From contig CAYUVB010000051.1 of assembly GCA_964448055.1 (NCBI GenBank), positions 1-11,084 on the forward strand: DNA of 11,084 bases. Direction: 5' to 3'. The stretch comes from WANQ01 sp964448055 (GTDB lineage Archaea; Thermoproteota; Thermoprotei_A; Sulfolobales; WANQ01). Made by a program: the position numbers and the translations under genes. Position 1 is the first letter of the stretch. The number at the start of each line of letters is the position of its first letter. Under the pieces are notes generated by a model that did not search any database, was not told where the DNA came from, and was given only the letters and a program-made list of their open reading frames with translations. This document shows, in pieces, positions 6,450 to 11,084 of the stretch.

Positions 6450-7653
6450 TTACTCCCCAGTTAATTTAAATGAACACCATTCATTTATAAGGATGAAGGG
6501 TTTACCATTGTTTTCTCGACCATATCTTGATAATGGTTTAGTTAAGTGATGCATCGACGATATTGGTGGTGTATAAATACCTTCCTTAAGACTTCTCTCT
6601 ATTCTTACTAGGATTTTCCTAGCATTTGGATCATAGTATCCGCATCTAGGACATTTATATCCTTTATCCTTTCCAGCAGACTTCATCGTCTTACCACATT
6701 GTGGACATTTAGGGTTATGTTCTATGTATCTATTAAGTTTTATTACCTCTAATTTTTCAGCATTGAATGAGATTTTAGGATGTGTAGAAGATGGAGGTCT
6801 TACGCTTCCACCTATTCTTACATAATCCCCTGGAATAAGTTTCAATGCNNNNNNNNNNNNNNNNNNNNNNNNNNNNNNNNNNNNNNNNNNNNNNNNNNNN
6901 NNNNNNNNNNNNNNNNNNNNNNNNNNNNNNNNNNNNNNNNNNNNNNNNAATATCAGGTTTATCTCCTCGTAATCCTAAAAGTACTGGATCAGGTCCGTGA
7001 GGTGTTATAACCATCCTATCGTTTTCGAAGTCATAATTACTAAATAAGTAACCCTTGTATTTTAATTCAACCCTCTTAACACTTAATTCATCAACTAATC
7101 TTTCACGTTTTCCCATGTTCTCAATTATCCTATATGCAAGTAACTCAAATGTATAATCTTCTTGATAGTCTATTAGTCCTCCTATAGCCGATAAAGCTCC
7201 TATTAGTCCTCTATTTTGTTTATTAGATAAAATTATAGTTTGTGTTTTCTCAGCGATTTTTAAGGCTATGTCGAGTGTGACTACATCTGTTAAAGCCTTC
7301 TTGTATAACCATCTGTATTCGTTAGGGATATTGTTACCTACAAAAACAGCTATGCCTGGTTGTCTGTACTTGGTCTTCCTCGAGATTTGTGTATAAGCTT
7401 CACTTTCATTTCTTATTAGCTCTAGTAAATCTTCTAATCGTTTTTCAATTATTCTAAATCTTAGTACTACGGCACCGTTCCCTCGAGTTTTCCACGGGAT
7501 ATTAGGATTTAACCTTATTAGATTAGGGTAGTCTATGAATTCGACTCCTTTTTGTAGAAGTTTCCTTATAAGGAGTATGGAAAAATGTGTTGTACAACCG
7601 CCTTGTGGTGTATCGTGGTTATCTATTCCTATGTGAAGAGTTATTTCTGACAT
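6450..7653 (-). CDS. tiaS: tRNA(Ile2) 2-agmatinylcytidine synthetase TiaS, split by a gap
   Basis: Attaches agmatine to C34 of the CAU-anticodon isoleucine tRNA so that it reads AUA. The N-terminal part (7653 to 6949, 235 codons) shows HIGIDNHDTPQGGCTTH (7-23), KTRGNGAVV (55-63), NRGLIGALSAIGG and TPHGPDPVLLGLRG. After the N-run the C-terminal part reads GDYVRIGGSVRPPSSTHPKISF (OB-fold type), a zinc ribbon CPQC...GYKCPRC, and PPISSMHHLTKPLSRYG. All are TiaS features in the right order. The two frames do not agree across 100 N, so the gap length is wrong; about 60-80 residues appear missing against the usual 420-450. The TTG at 6845 on the gap edge is internal, not a start. It follows the RAM gene by 16 bases. 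Confidence 0.93.
6849..6948. other. Scaffold gap of 100 N inside tiaS
   Basis: Exactly 100 N. Both flanks belong to tiaS on the minus strand but are in different frames if 100 is taken literally, so the true size differs, probably about 180-240 bases by family length. Confidence 0.97.
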
Positions 7654-7669
7654 ACTTTTCTCTAGAATA

Positions 7670-7918
7670 TTATTTCTTTATCTCTTTTCCTTCTACTACT
7701 ATCATTGTTAAAGTAGATCTAACCTTGGGTAACCTTCTTATTCTTGTTGTAACTATTTCCTTTAACTTATCCATTGAGGGAGCGGTTACCTTTACAACAA
7801 TATCATATACTCCATAAACTACATAAGCTTCAGTTACACCTTCTATTTTACTTAATTCATTCAATACTTCCTCTTCGGCGCCAATGTCGGTGTTTATGAG
7901 TACTATTGCTGTTGCCAT
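7670..7918 (-). CDS. Stand-alone Lrp/AsnC-type ligand-binding (RAM) protein
   Basis: An 82-residue protein consisting only of the alpha/beta RAM domain of Lrp/AsnC regulators: first strand ATAIVLINT, helix GAEEEVLNELSKIEGV, then VTEAYVVYGVYDIVVKVTA (28-46) with the conserved G-x-x-D ligand-site pattern, helix MDKLKEIVTTRIRRLP, and last strand VRSTLTMIVVE. No helix-turn-helix precedes it, so it cannot bind DNA alone. Such proteins form oligomers that bind amino acids or modulate full-length Lrp partners. The start is ATG 7918 with GGTGT about eight bases upstream. It is likely cotranscribed with tiaS, 16 bases downstream. Ligand unknown. Confidence 0.87.
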   Translation of the reverse strand: MATAIVLINTDIGAEEEVLNELSKIEGVTEAYVVYGVYDIVVKVTAPSMDKLKEIVTTRIRRLPKVRSTLTMIVVEGKEIKK

Positions 7919-8013
7919 ATTTCGTTACACCCGTCTTTTAGGTGTGTTGTTCTGCACCTAAATATATTTTTATCTGTTTTACCGAGAATAATAGTTACTG
8001 AGCGTATCATATC
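7919..8013. promoter_or_regulatory. Divergent RAM-gene / tsr3 promoter with 8-bp inverted repeat
   Basis: An AT-rich core AAATATATTTTTA (7961-7973) offers TATA boxes for both directions. On the minus strand it would initiate near 7940, about 20 bases before ATG 7918; on the plus strand near 7993, about 20 bases before ATG 8014. A perfect 8-bp inverted repeat, TTTAGGTG (7937-7944) and CACCTAAA (7955-7962), separated by 10 bases, covers the minus-strand core promoter and looks like an operator. The binding protein is unknown. Confidence 0.45.
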
Positions 8014-8538
8014 ATGTTAACTGTTAAAGTATACGTCTATACGCGTAAAGAGGATGATCCTAGCAAGTGTACTGCTGAGAAGATGGTAAGATTAGGTTAT
8101 GCTACACGTATTGGTAAATCTATCAAGTTTCCACGTAAAGCCGTAGTACTCAATCCATATGCTAGATTAATACTAGGACCTGAAGATAGGGAGTTAGTAG
8201 AAAAATATGGCCTTGTTGTTGTAGATGTATCATGGAATAAGCTTATAAGAGGTGAAGAAGGATTCCCCAGACTTAGAGGTCAACATAGAAGATTACCTTA
8301 TCTAATTGCAGCTAACCCTGTAAACTATGGTAAACCATTCATGCTTAGTAGTTTAGAAGCAGTTATAGCGGCGTTATACATATTAGGTTATATTAATGAA
8401 TCCATAATGTTCTCAAGATTATTTAAATGGGCTAAGACATTTATTGATCTTAATAAAGAATTGCTTGAAGCATATAGTAAAGCTGAGAGTAGAGATGTTG
8501 TAGAGAAGATTAGTAGAGAATTCTTAGGGGAAGCCTAG
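8014..8538 (+). CDS. tsr3: rRNA aminocarboxypropyltransferase Tsr3
   Basis: Tsr3 transfers the aminocarboxypropyl group of S-adenosylmethionine to a hypermodified uridine of small-subunit rRNA, in the decoding region; the family was long known as DUF367. Visible blocks: DPSKCTAEKMVRLG (15-28), PRKAVVLNPYAR (40-51), GLVVVDVSWN (66-75), RLPYLIAANPVNYGKP (93-108) and LSSLEAVIAALYI (111-123). The length of 174 residues is normal for archaea. It starts at ATG 8014 after an AT-rich promoter. The final codons and the stop TAG (8536-8538) lie inside the P1 helix of the oppositely oriented RNase P RNA gene, so the two 3' ends overlap. Confidence 0.94.
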   Translation: MLTVKVYVYTRKEDDPSKCTAEKMVRLGYATRIGKSIKFPRKAVVLNPYARLILGPEDRELVEKYGLVVVDVSWNKLIRGEEGFPRLRGQHRRLPYLIAANPVNYGKPFMLSSLEAVIAALYILGYINESIMFSRLFKWAKTFIDLNKELLEAYSKAESRDVVEKISREFLGEA

Positions 8539-8862
8539 GCCTCGGCTATAACCCGCCTTCTGTACTACGGCGGTATTAGACTATGCGGCCCCTACCACCG
8601 TCGCGCGGGCCTCATCGGTGGAACATGGGGCCTTGCTCCCACCGGGGTCGGCCGTTTCAACGCATCCGCTAACATACTCGGCGGGTTACTGCCTCCCCGT
8701 TACCGGGGAGGCCTCACCGCCTCATAGACATCTGTTAGCGGCCGTGTCGTTTCTGTGCCGTTGCCACGGGTATCACCCGTGCCCCTTACGGGGCCCGGTT
8801 CCCGCGGGGAGGGCGGAGTTTCCTCAGGCTGAAGGCCCGATACCGCCAGCCGAGGCCTAGGC
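8533..8862 (-). ncRNA. rnpB: RNase P RNA
   Basis: Catalytic RNA of RNase P, which removes 5' leaders from pre-tRNAs. The stretch is far more GC-rich than its surroundings, as structured RNAs are in hyperthermophiles. Read on the minus strand: a perfect 15-bp terminal P1 helix (8848-8862 with 8533-8547), a P2 helix GGCGGTAT/ATACCGCC (8840-8847 with 8569-8576), the CR-I core GAGGAAACTCCGCC (8812-8825), the universal ACAGAAACGAC segment (8746-8756), and the CR-V core ACAGAAGGCGGGTTATAG (8546-8563). The last can close P4 by pairing GGCGGG with TCCGCC. It resembles archaeal type A molecules. The ends are set by P1 and may differ by a few bases. No credible protein is encoded across it. Confidence 0.95.
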
Positions 8863-8910
8863 TTCTATCCCCTTCTAACTATTTAGTTGTTACCACGTTA
8901 TTTATGTTAC

Positions 8911-8920
8911 CTTATAAAAG
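8911..8920. promoter_or_regulatory. TATA box usable in both directions: rnpB (-) and ORF at 8946 (+)
   Basis: Plus strand CTTATAAAAG, minus strand CTTTTATAAG; both are good archaeal box A sequences. On the plus strand initiation would fall near 8941, just before ATG 8946 (leaderless or nearly so). On the minus strand it would fall near 8890, leaving a leader of about 28 bases before the P1 helix of RNase P RNA. A closer alternative for rnpB is AACTAAATAG near 8879-8888. Confidence 0.45.
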
Positions 8921-8945
8921 ATTGTAGGGTTTTTATGTCGGGTAT

Positions 8946-9166
8946 ATGAATGGGGACAGATTTAGCCCCGAGGACTTACATGTCGTAAGAATATTTCTGT
9001 CAGGAAAGCCGTAGAGAGGCTCCAAGAAAGAGTTCGTGGTGTAGAAGTCGAAACAGATATGGCTAATGACTATCATGAAGATACAATAGAGAAGATATTC
9101 AAGAAGTGTAGGTTGAATCTAAAAGCATCTGAGAAAATTGTGGTGGCGAAAAGCATAGGTAACTAG
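8946..9166 (+). pseudogene. Small unrecognised gene interrupted by a frameshift
   Basis: The frame from ATG 8946 reads MNGDRFSPEDLHVVRIFLSGK and stops at TAG 9012. From about 9005 a second frame continues with coding character (KAVERLQERVRGVEVE..., later DYHEDTIEKIFKKC and LKASEKIVVAKS) to TAG 9164. Adding one A to the AAA at 9005-9007 joins the two into a protein of about 73 residues with an alternating strand/helix pattern. I do not recognise the family. A strong TATA box (8911-8920) lies at the right distance for a leaderless mRNA, so it was or is a real gene. Whether the break is a sequencing error, decay or recoding cannot be told here. An earlier ATG at 8934 stops after four codons. Confidence 0.55.
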
Positions 9167-9263
9167 ACCTAGACCCAGGGGACATAAGAAGTCTTCAGAC
9201 TATAGGAAAATACGTGTTTACTATTTTTATTGTATTTCATCGCTATTTGTTGTAGGGATAATC
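9167..9263. promoter_or_regulatory. AT-rich leader region of the stalk/transglutaminase gene
   Basis: No gene seen. A T/A-rich stretch (CTATTTTTATTG, about 9217-9228) is the best TATA-like candidate. TAGGGATAATC, ending at 9263, supplies a weak Shine-Dalgarno AGGGA before the TTG at 9264. Low certainty. Confidence 0.25.
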
Positions 9264-11003
9264 TTGAGAGTAAATATTCTAGACTTTACTCGTTGGTGTG
9301 CTTCTAATAGGATTGGTTGCTGGAAGCAGTATTGGAACAATGTTATTTCCGCGATATGTAACTAAGACATTGTATTCTACTATAACATCTACTATAACAC
9401 TTACTAAAACTCAACAACATGTATCAACAATAACTAGGACTATTACAAGTATTATTACGAAGACGCAGACATTAACAGCAACTATAGTAAAAGAGTTGTA
9501 TAGTACCATTACAAAGTCAGTTACATCGATTACAACGTCATTGATTACGTTGACAAATACTGTAACGTTAACAAGTACGAGTATTGAGACAGTGACATTA
9601 ACTAAAACTACAACTGTAATTAAAACTGTTACAACTACGGTAACTACTACAGCAATTATCCCTACAAGAGAATTAAGTGCAGAATGGATTCCGCCACCTG
9701 TATGTAAGGAAGTTGACCGTGAATTATTCGATGAGAAAGTAGTTCTCTGTAGTATTAGCCAATGGATTGTTCTACAAGACATAGCAAAGCAACTAAGAGT
9801 TCCAGGGAATCCCTGGGAAACAGCAGTAAACGTTGGAAGATGGGTTGCTAAGCACATTGAGTATGAAAAAGATGAAAACCTTTTTGGAGTTAAAACTACA
9901 TTCAGCTACCACTTGAAACATTAAATAATGGTCGTGGTGATTGTGAAGACCTATCACTTCTTACGGCTACATTACTACTAGCTACAGGGAACTTTGAAAA
10001 AGTAGTTCTTGCAGACATAGAGTACAAGGACAAAGTAATAGGTCATGTAGAAGCAGGGATTGTAGTTAATGGAAAAGTATACATGGTTCCCTGGGTAGAA
10101 GACCCTTATCCCATGGAGCTTGAAATAGACTATTACGGAAATGAACGCGAACACAATTCCACGATATCTAATATAACATTGTACTATATTAGCATAACAA
10201 GCGATGAAATAAGTGTGGAGGAAAAATTCATAGATGCTTCGAACTTCAGCTATACTTATCCACCGCCAATAACAAGTAAACATCTAGAAGCTATACGAGG
10301 TTCAATTACTAAGCTTTTACAAGAAAAAGGCTATAATACAAGGAATTGTCCCTTGTATTTAAACGAAATAGCAGAGTATATAGCATCTTATATGCCTCAA
10401 GAATATCCACCCATCCACACATCAGTTAACTACTATCTTATTTGGAGACCAATAGATTGGTATAGTAGTAAGGCTCCAGAGTGGACTGCTTGGCGGATAA
10501 ATCAAAGTATAATTAGCTTCTGGGATCATATACAAGGATGGCTTAATGAATATTACACAGGTTGTGTAAGTGTCTACGTTGAAAACGATACAGACGTGGT
10601 AGAAGATTACGTATACAATGTCTTCGGAGATATGATCACTGTTGAGAAGGAAAGACCTGTGATGGTAATTTACTTTCTTACACCTATAGATTATCCAGTA
10701 CCACAAGCTATGGCTAGTATAGATGATAAGCTAGCTATATGGGTTAATGTTACAGAAGACGAGTATATACAAGTACTGTTCTATAAGGATGCCCCATCCC
10801 CGATATTCGGTATAGCAAAGCCTGGATGGAGATATATTAACATACCATATGTAGAAGCCGATAAGTGGGAAGTAACAAGTAATGGAACAATAATAGAGGT
10901 ATCCATGAACAAAATAAAGAGCCAACTCGGGCAAGGACTATACGAGCTATTAATATGGTTTAACGATAAAATAGTATACGTGAAAATAATTGAAGTAAAG
11001 TAA
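9264..11003 (+). pseudogene. Membrane-anchored Thr-rich stalk protein with transglutaminase-like domain, frameshifted
   Basis: The frame from GTG 9298 runs to TAA 9922: hydrophobic LLIGLVAGSSIGTMLF anchor (2-17), Thr-rich stalk (21-120), then the start of a transglutaminase-like fold (NPWETAVNVGRWVAKHIEYE). The domain continues in another frame, open from 9894 to 11003: GRGDCED with the catalytic Cys (9942-9944), GHVEAG with the His (10044-10046) and WVEDP with the Asp (10101-10103). Adding one A to the A-run at 9892-9895 joins the halves as GVKNYIQLP. Upstream, the frame from TTG 9264 (MRVNILDF) joins the anchor if one T of 9285-9287 is removed, giving a longer signal anchor. The C-terminal part has seven N-x-S/T sequons and no second membrane segment, as expected outside the cell. 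Whole length about 580 residues. The fold also occurs in cysteine proteases, so protease or cross-linking activity is open. Type given as pseudogene because of the breaks; error is possible. Confidence 0.8.
9358..9657 (+). repeat. Thr-rich alternating stalk (about 100 residues)
   Basis: Within residues 21-120 counted from GTG 9298, 41 of 100 are Thr, mostly at every second position with Ile, Val, Leu, Ser or Lys between (TITSTITLTKT-type). The hexamer LYSTIT occurs at 25-30 and again at 67-72, suggesting an old 42-residue duplication. Such alternating segments form extended, probably O-glycosylated spacers in archaeal surface proteins. At DNA level this appears as loosely repeated ACT/ACA/ACG codons, without an exact tandem unit. 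Confidence 0.75.
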
Positions 11004-11046
11004 CATAATGTTTTAATTAATAAAATTAAATATATATGGAAAAGTT
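11004..11046. terminator. Short convergent spacer with T-runs on both strands
   Basis: The plus strand has GTTTTAATTAAT just after the stop at 11003, and the minus strand has AAACTTTT just after the tRNA CCA end. Short T-runs are the archaeal termination signal, so this spacer may end both transcripts. No hairpin seen. Confidence 0.3.

Positions 11047-11084
<38 letters not shown>

Noticed and set aside
6428..6550. Plus-strand open frame from ATG 6428, about 40 codons
   Set aside because: Mostly antisense to the conserved C-terminus of TiaS, with no recognisable protein features.
6780..7010. Plus-strand open frame through the second N-run
   Set aside because: One third is N and the rest is antisense to conserved TiaS segments.
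8618..8860. Plus-strand open frame of 80 codons
   Set aside because: It lies over the RNase P RNA gene; its Pro/Gly/Ala-rich content reflects GC-rich structured RNA on the other strand, not protein coding.
9411..9857. Minus-strand open frame of 148 codons, Val/Ile-rich
   Set aside because: Mirror image of the Thr-rich stalk: reversed Thr codons (ACA, ACT, ACG) read as Cys, Ser and Val-type codons. No start signal and no family resemblance.
9886..9900. Canonical programmed -1 frameshift site in the transglutaminase gene
   Set aside because: In the upstream frame the codons are GTT AAA ACT, which do not form an X XXY YYZ slippery heptamer, and I see no downstream hairpin. A homopolymer indel is simpler.
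9978..10283. Minus-strand open frame of 101 codons
   Set aside because: Antisense to the catalytic His/Asp part of the transglutaminase-like domain, which has far better coding evidence.

Overview
The window looks like draft sequence from a hyperthermophilic crenarchaeon, most likely of the Desulfurococcales type (order-level placement is inference). The chromosome is AT-rich but carries a very GC-rich RNase P RNA and tRNA. Promoters are archaeal TATA-type, Shine-Dalgarno sites are GGTG/GGAGGTG, and TTG starts occur. The genes are archaeal: GGGP synthase, Elf1-type zinc ribbon, TiaS, Tsr3, a four-subunit pyruvate:ferredoxin oxidoreductase, and an Lrp-type RAM protein. Two runs of exactly 100 N (2523-2622 and 6849-6948) are nominal scaffold gaps, not measured lengths.

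Layout. Positions 2-2151 (+) form a tight cluster of overlapping genes: rpiA (5' end outside the window), a SWIM zinc-finger protein, an Elf1-like protein and GGGP synthase, the first committed step of archaeal ether lipids. A MazG-like pyrophosphohydrolase (-) meets GGGP synthase tail to tail. Divergent from it, a very basic N-terminus (+, 2482) that resembles Sec61-beta runs into the first gap. Positions 2623-5427 (-) hold the porGDAB operon, with porB cut by the gap. A divergent spacer with an inverted repeat separates por from an HTH + two-CBS regulator (+). A 311-base convergent spacer without a gene follows, then tiaS (-, split by the second gap) and a stand-alone RAM-domain protein (-). 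Across another divergent promoter region lies tsr3 (+), whose stop codon sits inside the terminal helix of rnpB (-, 8533-8862).

The stretch 8946-11003 is the least ordinary. It holds a small unrecognised gene and a membrane-anchored protein with a Thr-rich stalk and a transglutaminase-like domain. Both read as coding, but three frame changes at short homopolymers interrupt them. The window ends in the 3' half of a tRNA (-).

Together these genes are mostly housekeeping: central carbon (RpiA, POR), lipid synthesis (GGGPS), transcription (Elf1), tRNA and rRNA modification (TiaS, Tsr3) and tRNA processing (RNase P). The surface transglutaminase-like protein is the accessory element. I found no clear new defence or mobile system, CRISPR array or insertion sequence.
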